Shown here piece after piece: positions 50,186-58,588 of a stretch of 64,000 bases of DNA. This DNA is from Actinomadura parmotrematis. GTDB taxonomy: Bacteria > Actinomycetota > Actinomycetes > Streptosporangiales > Streptosporangiaceae. Every line of letters starts with the position of its first letter. Within the stretch, counting starts at the first letter, position 1. The stretch spans positions 39,356 to 103,355 of the forward strand of contig NZ_JAIBOA010000027.1 of the NCBI RefSeq assembly GCF_019458805.1. The letters run 5' to 3'. Made by a program: the position numbers and the translations under genes. The notes below the pieces were generated by a model, which was not told the origin of the DNA, did not search any database, and saw only the letters and a list, made by a program, of their open reading frames with translations.

Positions 50186-51979
50186 ATGAAGATCTCCGCC
50201 GACCGCCGGCTGCGCGGTCCCTACACCGCCGCCGGCGCGCTGCTCGGCCCGCTGGCCGCCGAGGCGCTGGAAGCCCATCCCGAGATCCTGTCCCGGCACG
50301 CCGCCGTCCTGCGGGCGCTCGCGCCGGACGCACCCGACCTCCCGGCCACCGTCCGCCCGCTGGTGGACCGCGTCCCGGACGCCGAGCGGGTGCTCGTGCC
50401 CGCGCCCCGGCGGACGCTGCGGCTCGCCAACGGCGCCGCCGAGTTCGTCCGCGAGCACCTGGCCCGCCGCGGCCGCCCGCTGGAGGTGACGGTCACCGCC
50501 TACGCCGAGGCGGACGCCGCCGACCGGGAGCTGCTCGCGGTGCTGCGCCGCCGCGTCGACCCGGCGCTGCTGCGGATCCACCTGGTCGAGGAGGGCCCGG
50601 CCGCGCCCGCGCTCCGCCCGCGCGAGCACGACGCGCTCGCCGCGCGGGCGGCCGCCGGCGGCCTCGCCGGCCCGCGCCTCGGCGCCGTCCCCTACCACCG
50701 GGCGCGCGGCACCGACCCGCTGCTCGCGGCGGCCGCGCACCGGTACGCGACGGGCCGCTGCCTCGCGCTGGGCTGCCACCGCGCCGTCGCCGAGCTCGGC
50801 GCCGCCGGCCTCGCGCTCGCCGACCCGGCCGCCGACCCCGACACCTGGTGGGGGCTCGTCCACGACACCGCGACCGCGCTCGGCGCGACCGGCCGCGAGG
50901 ACGAGGCCGCCGCGCTGCTGCACGCCGCGCGGCGCGGCACCGCCGACCCCGTCCGGCACTCCACCATCGCCTACACCCTCGCGATGCTCGCCGTCCGCCA
51001 CCACGACCCGGCCCGCCGCGACCCGGCGGCGGCGCTGGAGTGGGTCAACACCGCGATCGCGCTCTGCGCCCACCTGCCCGACCGCGCCGAGCGGGCCGTC
51101 AAGCTCGGCTTCGACCTGAACGGCAAGGCGCTCGTCGAGATGCGGCGCGGGCGCCCCGCCGAGGCGCTGGACCTCGTCCAGGAGGCGATCGGCCTCGCCG
51201 AGCGCGACCTGCCCGCCGGGGCGCAGCCGGTGCACCGGATGGTGCTGCTCGCCAACCGGGCGCGGCTGTTCGACCGGCTCGGCCGCACCGGCGAGGCGCT
51301 CGCCGACTGGGACGCGGTGATCGCCGCCGACCCCGCCTACCCCGACTACTACATCGACCGCGGCAACCTGCGGCTCCGGCTCGGCCGCACCGGCGACGCG
51401 GTCGCCGACTACGAGGCGGCCATGCGGACCGGGCCGCCGTCCGCCGAACCCCACTTCAACCGGTCCCAGGCCCGGTACGCCGAAGGCGACCTGGACGGGG
51501 CGCTCGCCGACCTGGACCGCGCGCTGGAGCTGGAGCCCGACTTCCTGGACGCCCTGGTCAACCGGGCCGGGCTGCTCGCCGCCGCCGGGGAGCACGAGGC
51601 GGCCCGCGCCGACTGCGACGCGGGCCTCGCCGCCGACCCCGGCAACGCCTGCCTGCTCGCCGCCCTCGGTCAGGTCGAGCTCGCCGAGGGCGACCGGGGG
51701 CGGGCGCGGGCCTGCTTCGACCGGGCGCTGGAGGCCGATCCGGGGCTCGCCGCGGCCTGGGCGGGCCGGGCGGCGCTGGCGTTCGAGTCCGGCGACCCCG
51801 AGGCCGCCGTCCGCGACCTCGGCCGCGCCCTGGACCTCGGCGAGGACCCCGCCCTCCTCTACAACCGCGCCGTCGCCCTCCGCGCCGCCGGCCGCCCCGC
51901 CGAGGCCCGCGCCGACCTGGAGCGGGCCGCCGAGCTCGACCCCGACGACACCGACATCCGCACCGCCCTCATCCGCTGA
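50186..51979 (+). CDS. large TPR protein with unknown N-terminal domain
   Basis: 597-aa soluble protein. Residues ~1-210 form an unrecognised domain (LRGPYTAAGALLG, TLRLANGAAEFVREHL). Residues ~215-595 are about ten tetratricopeptide repeats, for example DALVNRAGLLAAAGEHEAA and ADWDAVIAADPAYPDYY, continuing nearly to the end. There is no DNA-binding or membrane segment. GAGGGG precedes the ATG. Its nearest upstream gene is the 24-residue peptide, so peptide binding by the TPR groove is an attractive guess. Followed by a copy of the dispersed palindrome. Confidence 0.75.
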   Translation: MKISADRRLRGPYTAAGALLGPLAAEALEAHPEILSRHAAVLRALAPDAPDLPATVRPLVDRVPDAERVLVPAPRRTLRLANGAAEFVREHLARRGRPLEVTVTAYAEADAADRELLAVLRRRVDPALLRIHLVEEGPAAPALRPREHDALAARAAAGGLAGPRLGAVPYHRARGTDPLLAAAAHRYATGRCLALGCHRAVAELGAAGLALADPAADPDTWWGLVHDTATALGATGREDEAAALLHAARRGTADPVRHSTIAYTLAMLAVRHHDPARRDPAAALEWVNTAIALCAHLPDRAERAVKLGFDLNGKALVEMRRGRPAEALDLVQEAIGLAERDLPAGAQPVHRMVLLANRARLFDRLGRTGEALADWDAVIAADPAYPDYYIDRGNLRLRLGRTGDAVADYEAAMRTGPPSAEPHFNRSQARYAEGDLDGALADLDRALELEPDFLDALVNRAGLLAAAGEHEAARADCDAGLAADPGNACLLAALGQVELAEGDRGRARACFDRALEADPGLAAAWAGRAALAFESGDPEAAVRDLGRALDLGEDPALLYNRAVALRAAGRPAEARADLERAAELDPDDTDIRTALIR

Positions 51980-52057
51980 CCCCCCGGTCACCGTTCGTTG
52001 AGATGCGGCGTGTTGGGCACTTTCGATCTCCACGGAGCCCAACACGCCGCATCTCAA
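51977..52057. repeat. dispersed palindromic repeat, copy C (variant)
   Basis: Perfect 21-bp arms (51998-52018 and 52037-52057) containing GATGCGGCGTGTTGGGC and its complement, with an 18-nt loop that lacks the TGGGAGC centre of copies A and B. The left outer arm TGACCCCCCGGTCACC is kept, but its right partner is lost. It lies between convergent genes, where it could also serve as a two-way terminator. Confidence 0.75.
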
Positions 52058-52080
52058 CCTCGTGGCGGCGGCCGGGCGGG

Positions 52081-53322
52081 TTACCAGTGGGAGTGGACGA
52101 GGGCCTGGAGGGCGATGGCCGTCGCGGCCTGGGCGGCGAGCCAGGGGCGCGTTCCGATACGGCTCGGGGTGAGGGCGGCGAGCGGGAGGAGCCAGGCGGC
52201 GAACGGCACCCAGATGCGTTCGACCTCGCCGCGTGTGACTCCCGACAGGTCCAGCGCCAGGACGCCGACGAGCGCGGCGGCGGCGAGGAGCGCCACGGGC
52301 GCCTCCGGCGGCATCCGGCGGCGGAGCGCCCGCGCGGCGGCGGGACCGGCGGCGGCGACGGCCGGACCGGTCAGCAGGGCGAGCACCGCGAGGTTCCCGA
52401 CGAGGTAGAAGGCGTAGGAGCGCTGCGCCGAGCCGCCGGAGATCAGGTAGGTGGCGTGCGTGGCCGCCACCCCGTCCGGCCACCAGAACCCGCCGAGGGT
52501 GAACGCGGCGGGCACGACGGCCAGCCCCGCGAGCATCGGCCACCAGCGGGGCCGCTGCAACAGGACGACGACGGCGGGGACGGCGAACAGCGGCAGCAGC
52601 CCGTAGCTGAGGTAGGGCAGCGCGCCGAGGACGAGCCCGCCCGCGAGCGCCCGGCGGCGCGCCAGCAGCGCCGTCCCCCACGCGGCGACGCCGAGGAAGA
52701 GCGCGTCCATCGTCGTGGCGACCCACACCGCGAGCGGCGCGAGGGCGAGGAACGGGACGGCCGCCCGCGCGATCCGCTCCCCCGCGACGGCCCGGACGGT
52801 GACGGCGACCGCGGCGGCGGCCGAGGAGCCCGCCGCGATGATCAGCGCGGCGGCCCAGCCGGTGCCGTGCAGGCCGGCCGCGTCCAGCGTCCACACCAGC
52901 AGCGTCGGCAGCGGCGGATGGCCGCGCACGTGCGTGGTGTAGCCGGCGAGGCGCTCGGTGAAGGTGCGCAGCCACAGCGCGGGGTCGGCGTCCACGGCCG
53001 GGATCGCGACGGGGTACTCGGTCGGCGCGTCCAGCGGGCGGTGCAGGGCGTCCCAGCCGTCGCTGAGCGCGAGCACGATCGCCCAGCCGGCGGCGGCGGC
53101 CCAGGCCGCCAGCAGCAGCGGCCGCCACGCCATGCGCCGCGCCAGCGGCGGCAGGACGGCCACGGCCAACGCCGCGTAGGCGACGGCCGGAAGCATCTGC
53201 CAGGTCAGCAGCCGCGCGGACGCGTGCAGGGGAGGCAGCAGGTCGCCCTGTGTGTGCGCGGCGCGCGTCCCGATGGCGAAGACCGCCGCGATGAACGCCG
53301 CCCAGAGCGCCGCCGCCCTCAT
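52081..53322 (-). CDS. polytopic membrane protein, GT-C-like
   Basis: 413 aa with about ten membrane spans. The first outside loop is long and acidic, with ADPALWLRTFTERL and GHPPLPTLLVW, and resembles GT-C-fold lipid-sugar glycosyltransferases, where acidic residues in this loop are catalytic. It is the last gene of the seven-gene minus-strand operon; its ATG overlaps the preceding stop by 4 nt. In this operon it would use a polyprenyl-linked sugar to modify a surface lipid or glycan. Assignment to GT-C is by topology. Confidence 0.65.
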   Translation of the reverse strand: MRAAALWAAFIAAVFAIGTRAAHTQGDLLPPLHASARLLTWQMLPAVAYAALAVAVLPPLARRMAWRPLLLAAWAAAAGWAIVLALSDGWDALHRPLDAPTEYPVAIPAVDADPALWLRTFTERLAGYTTHVRGHPPLPTLLVWTLDAAGLHGTGWAAALIIAAGSSAAAAVAVTVRAVAGERIARAAVPFLALAPLAVWVATTMDALFLGVAAWGTALLARRRALAGGLVLGALPYLSYGLLPLFAVPAVVVLLQRPRWWPMLAGLAVVPAAFTLGGFWWPDGVAATHATYLISGGSAQRSYAFYLVGNLAVLALLTGPAVAAAGPAAARALRRRMPPEAPVALLAAAALVGVLALDLSGVTRGEVERIWVPFAAWLLPLAALTPSRIGTRPWLAAQAATAIALQALVHSHW

Positions 53323-53699
53323 CGTCGCCGCCACCACACGACGGCGGCCACCGCCGCGACGACGGCGAGGACGATGAGCAGGTTCCAGCCGTAGTGCAGC
53401 GGCAGGATCGACGGGTTGTCGGGCCGGGCGCCGAGCCGCAGCACCATCGGCAGCGCCACGAGGGTCAGCACGCCTCCGACCGCCAGCGCGCCCTGGAGCA
53501 CCGGGCGCCGCGTCACCACGGCGCCCACCAGCAGCACGGCGGGCGCGAAAACGGCGTCGTGCAGTACCGCGCCGCCCGCGAACCAGACCGCCCAGCCGAA
53601 CAGGTCCGGCACGTGCGCGACGATCCCGTACGCGCCGATGCCCATGAGGACGGTCCCGACCGCGTACGCCCCGTACCGGGCCGCCGTCGTCCCGTTCAC
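53319..53699 (-). CDS. 126-aa membrane protein
   Basis: Four membrane spans: YGAYAVGTVLMGIGAYGIVA, a segment with GWAVWFAGGAVLHDAVFAP, then two more and a basic WWRRR end. No family recognised. GTG 53699 overlaps the oxidoreductase stop by 4 nt, and its own stop overlaps the GT-C start by 4 nt, so it belongs firmly to the operon. Confidence 0.7.
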   Translation of the reverse strand: MNGTTAARYGAYAVGTVLMGIGAYGIVAHVPDLFGWAVWFAGGAVLHDAVFAPAVLLVGAVVTRRPVLQGALAVGGVLTLVALPMVLRLGARPDNPSILPLHYGWNLLIVLAVVAAVAAVVWWRRR

Positions 53700-54790
53700 G
53701 CGACCACCAGCCCGCCGACCCACTTGGTCTGCATGACGCCCGGCCGGTCCGGCGCGATCAGCCGGCAGGGGGCGCCGTGATCGAGCGCGAGCGGCTCGCC
53801 GTTCAGGCCGAGCGCGAGCAGCGTCAGCCCGTCGTGCCAGTGCCGCGGCTCGACCCAGGACGTGCGGTAGGCGCCGTAGCGCTCCAGCGACTCGACCCGC
53901 ACGCGCGCGCCGTCCGCGACGCCCGCGAGGCGCAGCACGTCGCGCAGCCGGACGCCCTCCCAGTCGCCGGACGCGCTCCAGCCCTCCACGCAGGCGATCG
54001 GCAGCCGGACCGTGCGGACCGGCAGCGCCCGCAGGTCGGCGAGCGACAGCGACAGCTCCCGTCCGACGGCACCGGTCACGCGCAGCCGCCACTCCGGCGG
54101 CACCGCCGTGATCCCGGCCGCGTAGGCGGTCTTGTTGACGGGCAGGCGCTGCGGGCCGGTGCCGGGGCGGCGCGGCGCGAGCAGCGCCAGCCGGGCCAGC
54201 GGCGACAGCGTCTCGCCGACCGTGGCGAGCGCGACGGCGCCGGACGCCGCCGCGACCGTCAGCAGGAACGCGCGGCGCGGCACCGCGTCCTCGGGCCGCG
54301 TCATGACGGTGTGCCGCACCTTGGACGCCTGGTTCGCGACGTGCACGACGAGCGCGCCGACGACCAGGTAGGCCGTCCAGTAGTGCGCGACGGTGAAGAA
54401 GAACGGGAAGGGGTACCAGTAGGCGATGTTGAACAGGCCGGTGGCGAGCTGGAACACCGCGCCGCCGACCAGCACGAACACCGCGCCGCGCTCGATCGCC
54501 TGCCCCGCCGACCGGAACGGCGGCCACTGGAACAGCCGCGGGTAGACCGTCCACAGCTTGGCGAGCAGCAGCGGGATCGTGGCGAGGCCGCCGATGACGT
54601 GCAGGCCCTGCGTCACGCGGTAGAGGTTCACCGGTCGCGAAGGCCAGTGCAGCCAGCCCGGTGGGTGCTGCATGAAGTGGCTGATCAGGCCGGTGACGAA
54701 CGCCGTCCCGAAGGAGACGCCGAGGGCGATGCCGAGCCACGCCGCCACCCGCTCGTCGTGCAGGCGGCTGGTGAACCGGCCCGCGATCAC
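53696..54790 (-). CDS. membrane-bound molybdopterin-dependent oxidoreductase
   Basis: 364 aa. The N-terminal ~140 residues hold four spans with several His (HFMQHPP, LHVIGG, VAHYWTAY, VVHVAN) like a b-type cytochrome. A basic RRAFLL segment and another span follow. Residues ~200-364 are a sulfite-oxidase/MsrP-type Mo-cofactor domain with the ligand Cys in IACVEGWSASGDWEGV and PCRLIAP. It probably moves electrons between quinones and an exported substrate. GTG 54790 is chosen because it gives the 4-nt overlap seen throughout the operon; ATG 54829 is an alternative. Confidence 0.8.
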   Translation of the reverse strand: MIAGRFTSRLHDERVAAWLGIALGVSFGTAFVTGLISHFMQHPPGWLHWPSRPVNLYRVTQGLHVIGGLATIPLLLAKLWTVYPRLFQWPPFRSAGQAIERGAVFVLVGGAVFQLATGLFNIAYWYPFPFFFTVAHYWTAYLVVGALVVHVANQASKVRHTVMTRPEDAVPRRAFLLTVAAASGAVALATVGETLSPLARLALLAPRRPGTGPQRLPVNKTAYAAGITAVPPEWRLRVTGAVGRELSLSLADLRALPVRTVRLPIACVEGWSASGDWEGVRLRDVLRLAGVADGARVRVESLERYGAYRTSWVEPRHWHDGLTLLALGLNGEPLALDHGAPCRLIAPDRPGVMQTKWVGGLVVA

Positions 54791-55398
54791 CTCAGCAGGG
54801 CCGCGAACCAACGTCCCGCCTCCTCCCATATCTCGGCGACGCGGTAGCCGCCCGCGGCGGCGGCGATGTCGTCGGCCGACACGACCGCCCATGCGAACCA
54901 CTCGCCGGTGACGCGCCCGCCGCGCAGCCGGACCCGCTCCACCACCGACGGCGTGCCCGGCGGCGCGACCTCGGCGAGCAGCCGCCCGCCCGGCGCGAGC
55001 AGCTCGGCGGCGCGGCCGAGCAGCGCCGCCGGGTCGCCGCCGATGCCGATGTTGCCGTCGGCGAGCAGCACGGTCGCGTAGCCGCCCGCGCCGGGGACGT
55101 CGCCGAACACGTCGCGGACGAGCGCCGGGCCGCCCGCCGCGACGGTGAGCGCGACGGCGTGCGGGGCGACGTCGATGCCGAGCGCGAGCACGCCGCGGGC
55201 GGTGAGCGCGGCGGTGAACCGCCCCGGACCCGAGCCGACGTCCAGGGCGGGCCCGGTACATCGGTCGAGCAGGCCGTGGTCGCCGGGCCGGAGCGCCCGC
55301 CAGTCGTCCACCGGCAGCGGGCGGCGGTGCCCGGCGGCGTCCTCGATCTCCACCCGGCCGGTGCCCGACAGCGCCCGCGCGTACAGCTCGCCGATCAC
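54787..55398 (-). CDS. class I SAM-dependent methyltransferase
   Basis: 203 aa. SAM-binding motif ALDVGSGPGRFTAAL near residue 52, acidic strand end GIDVAPHAV, and motif IV-like ATVLLADGNIGIGG. The Asn-Ile-Gly loop is distinctive. Small-molecule methylation is likely. It lies between the DUF2064 and oxidoreductase genes with 4-nt overlaps on both sides. Confidence 0.85.
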   Translation of the reverse strand: MIGELYARALSGTGRVEIEDAAGHRRPLPVDDWRALRPGDHGLLDRCTGPALDVGSGPGRFTAALTARGVLALGIDVAPHAVALTVAAGGPALVRDVFGDVPGAGGYATVLLADGNIGIGGDPAALLGRAAELLAPGGRLLAEVAPPGTPSVVERVRLRGGRVTGEWFAWAVVSADDIAAAAGGYRVAEIWEEAGRWFAALLR

Positions 55399-56012
55399 GC
55401 CGGGACGCCGTTCAGGGCGGCCGCGAACCGGGTGTGCGGGGCGGCGCGGGCGACCTCGGCGGCGTCGGCGGGGGTGTCGACGTCGGTGAGGGCGGGCAGC
55501 GTCGCGACGCGCAGGCCGGCCAGGCGGGCGAGCTGGCGGCGGCCGGTGTCGTCCCGCGACATGGGGACGCCGAGCAGCAGCGCCGGGTCGGGGACGCGCA
55601 GGCCGAGCAGCCAGAAGCCGCCGTCGGTCGCGGGCCCGAACACCGCGTCGTGGTCGGCGAGGGCGGCCGTCGCCTCACCCAGCAGCGCGGGCGTGACCTG
55701 CGGGGTGTCCATGCCGACCAGGACGAGCGGGCGGCCCCGGTAGGCGTCGTCGAAGGCGTGCGCGAGGCGCTCGTCCAGGCCGTCCCCGCGCTGCGGCAGC
55801 ACCGTGAAGCCGTCCGGGAGCCACGGGCCCGGCCGCCCGGCGAGGGCGAGCGTGCGCGCCCCGGCGGGGGTCGCGGCCACCGCGGCCAGGGTGTCGGCGA
55901 GCGCGGCGGCGGCGAGCTCCGCCGCCCGCTCGGGCGTGTGGACGGGCGTGAGGCGCGTCTTCACCCGGCCCGGCACCGGCTCCTTGGCGATGACGAGGAG
56001 GTCGGCGGTCAT
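55395..56012 (-). CDS. DUF2064/TIGR04282-type glycosyltransferase
   Basis: 205-aa GT-A-fold protein. KEPVPGRVKTRLTP at the N-terminus, LVGMDTPQVTP (DxD-like metal site) and ATDGGFWLLGLR, the signature of the TIGR04282 family that was first linked to arsenosugar synthesis. In this operon there is no arsenic gene, so a different sugar transfer is more likely. 4-nt overlaps with both neighbours. Confidence 0.88.
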   Translation of the reverse strand: MTADLLVIAKEPVPGRVKTRLTPVHTPERAAELAAAALADTLAAVAATPAGARTLALAGRPGPWLPDGFTVLPQRGDGLDERLAHAFDDAYRGRPLVLVGMDTPQVTPALLGEATAALADHDAVFGPATDGGFWLLGLRVPDPALLLGVPMSRDDTGRRQLARLAGLRVATLPALTDVDTPADAAEVARAAPHTRFAAALNGVPA

Positions 56013-56662
56013 GCCGGCACCTCGGCGAGGACGCGGCGCATGTCGCGGACGGCGCGGACGGTGCCGCGCGCCGTCCCGGTGACCTTGGACCGGCCGTTGC
56101 GCGGCAGGTACGGCACGTCCAGCTCGTCGATCGCCCACCCGGCGCGGGCCGCGCGCAGCACCATCTCCAGCGGGTAGCCGAAGCGGCGGTCGGCGAGGCC
56201 CAGCGCGAGCAGCGACTCCCGGCGCGCGGCGCGCATCGGGCCGAGGTCGTGCAGGCGGGTGCCCGCGCGGCGGTTCAGCGAGCGGGCCAGGACGGCGTTG
56301 CCGAGCCGCGCGTGCGCGGGCCAGGCGCCGCGCCCGGCCGGGCGGCGGCGGCCGAGCACCAGGTCCGCGCCCGCGTCGAGGGCGGCGGCGAGGCGCGGCA
56401 GCTCGCCCGGGTCGAGCGAGGCGTCGGCGTCCATGAACGCGACGACGTCCGAGGTCGCGGCGCCGAGGCCCGCGTGGCAGGCGGCGCCGAACCCGCGCCG
56501 CTCCTCGCGGACGACGAGCGCGCCGTGCGCGGCGGCGACCTCGCCGGACCCGTCGGTCGAGCCGTTGTCCACCACGATCGCGCGGTGGCCGGGCGGCATC
56601 CGGTCCAGCACCCACGGGAGCGCCGCCGCCTCGTCCAGGCAGGGCAGGATCACGTCGATCAC
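56009..56662 (-). CDS. family 2 glycosyltransferase
   Basis: 217-aa GT-A enzyme. VILPCLDEAAALPWVLDRM, nucleotide Asp in VDNGSTDGS, DxD region FMDADASLDPGEL, and GYPLEMVLRA typical of polyprenyl-phosphate sugar transferases (dolichol-phosphate-mannose-like). It lacks C-terminal spans. GTG 56662 sits in a 4-nt overlap with the epimerase. Confidence 0.88.
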   Translation of the reverse strand: MIDVILPCLDEAAALPWVLDRMPPGHRAIVVDNGSTDGSGEVAAAHGALVVREERRGFGAACHAGLGAATSDVVAFMDADASLDPGELPRLAAALDAGADLVLGRRRPAGRGAWPAHARLGNAVLARSLNRRAGTRLHDLGPMRAARRESLLALGLADRRFGYPLEMVLRAARAGWAIDELDVPYLPRNGRSKVTGTARGTVRAVRDMRRVLAEVPA

Positions 56663-57645
56663 GCGGGCACCCCCGCGAACTCCGCCATCCCGTCGGCGAA
56701 CGCGACCCCGGCGGTGTAGCCGAGCTCGCGGCGGGCCCGCTCGGGGCTCGCCACGATGTGCCGGACGTCGCCGAGGCGGAAACCGCCCGTCACGACCGGT
56801 TCGGGACCGCCGTAGGCGGCGGCGAGCGCGGCCGCCATGTCGGCGATGGTGCGGGGCGTGCCGCTCGCCACGTTGTAGGCGCGCGACGCGCCCGGCGTCC
56901 CTTCCTGCTCCAGCGCGAGGACGTTGGCGCGGGCGACGTCGCGGACGTGGACGAAGTCGCGGCGCTGGCCGCCGTCCTCGAACACCAGCGGCGCCTCGCC
57001 GCGCTCCAGCCGCGACCGGAACAGCGCGGCGACGCCCGCGTACGGGGTGTCGCGCGGCATCCGCGGCCCGTACACGTTGTGGTAGCGCAGCGCCGTGACC
57101 GAGCCGCCGACCGCGCGCGCCCACGAGGCCGCCAAGTGCTCCTGCGCGAGCTTGGTGTCGGCGTAGACGTTGCGGGGGTCCAGCGGCGCGTCCTCGGTGA
57201 CCGTCCCGGGCGCGAGCCGGGCGCCGCACTCGGGGCAGGCGGGCTCGAACACGCCGGCGGCGAGGTCGTCCTCGGCGCGCGGCCCCGGCCGCACCGTCCC
57301 GTGCCGGGCGCACGCGTAGGCGCCCTCGCCGTAGACGACCATGGACGAGGCGAGCACCAGCCGCCGCACCCCGGCGCGCGCCATCTCCGCCAGGAGCACG
57401 GCGGTGCCCTGCACGTTGACCGACGAGTAGTCCGGCATGTCGGACACGTCGACGCCGAGGCCGACCTTGGCGGCCTGGTGGCAGACGGCGTCCGCGCCTT
57501 CGAGCAGGCGCGCGACGGCCGCCGCGTCCCGCACGTCCCGCCCGTCCCGGAGGTCCAGCGTGCGGACGGCGTGCCCGGCCGCGACCGCCGCCTCGGCGAC
57601 GTGCGAGCCGATGAACCCCGACGAACCTGTGATCAGCACCTGCAT
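56659..57645 (-). CDS. NAD-dependent sugar epimerase/dehydratase with Cys pair insert
   Basis: 328-aa extended SDR. NAD motif GSSGFIGSHVAEAA, catalytic Ser and YAxxK region (ASSMVVYGEGAY; VYADTKLAQEH), HNVYGPRM and FVHVRDVA. An insert near residue 145 carries CPECGAR plus a nearby Cys (YACARHG), resembling part of a zinc ribbon and not typical for the family. ATG 57645 starts right at the Rossmann strand. First gene of the seven-gene operon. Confidence 0.87.
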   Translation of the reverse strand: MQVLITGSSGFIGSHVAEAAVAAGHAVRTLDLRDGRDVRDAAAVARLLEGADAVCHQAAKVGLGVDVSDMPDYSSVNVQGTAVLLAEMARAGVRRLVLASSMVVYGEGAYACARHGTVRPGPRAEDDLAAGVFEPACPECGARLAPGTVTEDAPLDPRNVYADTKLAQEHLAASWARAVGGSVTALRYHNVYGPRMPRDTPYAGVAALFRSRLERGEAPLVFEDGGQRRDFVHVRDVARANVLALEQEGTPGASRAYNVASGTPRTIADMAAALAAAYGGPEPVVTGGFRLGDVRHIVASPERARRELGYTAGVAFADGMAEFAGVPA

Positions 57646-57719
57646 GGGGCCGACGCTAGGTGTCCGGAGGCCGCCCGCCCGGTTCCAGCGCGGTCCCGTA
57701 CGCACCTCGTAAGATTTGT

Positions 57720-57887
57720 TTACCCGCCCGACGCGCCGCCGCCCTCCCCGGCGACCCGCTCGTGCAGCCGCTGCCGGATCTCGTCCGGCGTGTACGCGCG
57801 GCGCCGCCGCTCCTGCCGCGCGATCACCGCCCCGGTGGCCGCGACCCCGACGAAACCGGCGATGCCCAGCGCCTTCCACCACTTCAT
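57720..57887 (-). CDS. 55-aa single-span membrane protein
   Basis: MKWWKALGIAGFVGVAATGA forms one membrane helix followed by a basic, then Gly-rich tail (ARQERRRRAYTPDEIRQRL). No family recognised. ATG follows GGGGGC. It lies between the sugar operon and a divergent peptidase-like gene; the gap to the operon start is 74 nt, so it may be the operon leader gene. Confidence 0.7.
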   Translation of the reverse strand: MKWWKALGIAGFVGVAATGAVIARQERRRRAYTPDEIRQRLHERVAGEGGGASGG

Positions 57888-57917
57888 GCCCCCACCGTAG
57901 TGACTAAGGTGGCGATC

Positions 57918-58547
57918 ATGGCTGGCACGAGCATCGGCCTCGACGAGGCCGCCGAGCTGACCCGCACCGGCGACGTCTGGCTGTTCCGCGGCCGCACCGC
58001 CGCCGACCGGGCCATCCGCACCATGACCAACAGTCCCGTCAACCACGTCGGCATGGCGATCGTGCTCGACGACCTGCCGCCCCTCATGTGGCACGCCGAG
58101 CTGGGCCGCTCCCTCACCGACATGTGGACCGGCAGGAACCAGCGCGGCGCCCAGCTCCACGACCTGCGCGAGGCCGTCACCACCTGGTGCACCCGCTACG
58201 AGCAGCGGGCCTGGCTCCGCCAGCTCGAACCGCCCGCCACCGCGGCGATGGAGGACGCGGCGCTCCGCACCGTCGCGCGCCTCGACGGGACCCCCTTCCC
58301 GTCCACCACCCGGATGGCGTCCCGCTGGATCCGCGGCCGCGTCCCGGTCCGGCGGCCGAAGGAGCGCGACCTGAACCTGGAGACCGCGTTCTGCGCCGAG
58401 ATCGTCGCCTCCACGTACCAGGACATGGGGCTGCTCGCCCGCGACCGGCGGCCCAACTGGTTCGACCCGGGCCGCTTCTGGAGCGGCGACGAGCTGGAGC
58501 TCCAGGACGGCGCCACCCTCGGCGGCGAGATCAAAGTCGTGACGTAA
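57918..58547 (+). CDS. permuted NlpC/P60-like cysteine hydrolase
   Basis: 209 aa. VWLFRGRTAADRAIRT then NSPVNHVGMAIV (His) and, near the C-terminus, ETAFCAEIVASTYQDMGLL (Cys). The His-before-Cys order and these motifs fit the permuted papain-fold (YiiX-like) group, acting on lipids or peptides. No signal peptide, so cytoplasmic. Divergent from the small membrane protein; 30 nt between starts. Confidence 0.65.
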   Translation: MAGTSIGLDEAAELTRTGDVWLFRGRTAADRAIRTMTNSPVNHVGMAIVLDDLPPLMWHAELGRSLTDMWTGRNQRGAQLHDLREAVTTWCTRYEQRAWLRQLEPPATAAMEDAALRTVARLDGTPFPSTTRMASRWIRGRVPVRRPKERDLNLETAFCAEIVASTYQDMGLLARDRRPNWFDPGRFWSGDELELQDGATLGGEIKVVT

Positions 58548-58588
58548 CGCCTGCTTGGCGGCCTCACAATGGGGGGACGAGGTGATCT

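Noticed and set aside
50021..51979. RRNPP-type quorum-sensing receptor and peptide
   Set aside because: The TPR protein has no helix-turn-helix and the peptide has no export signal, so this specific class is not supported.
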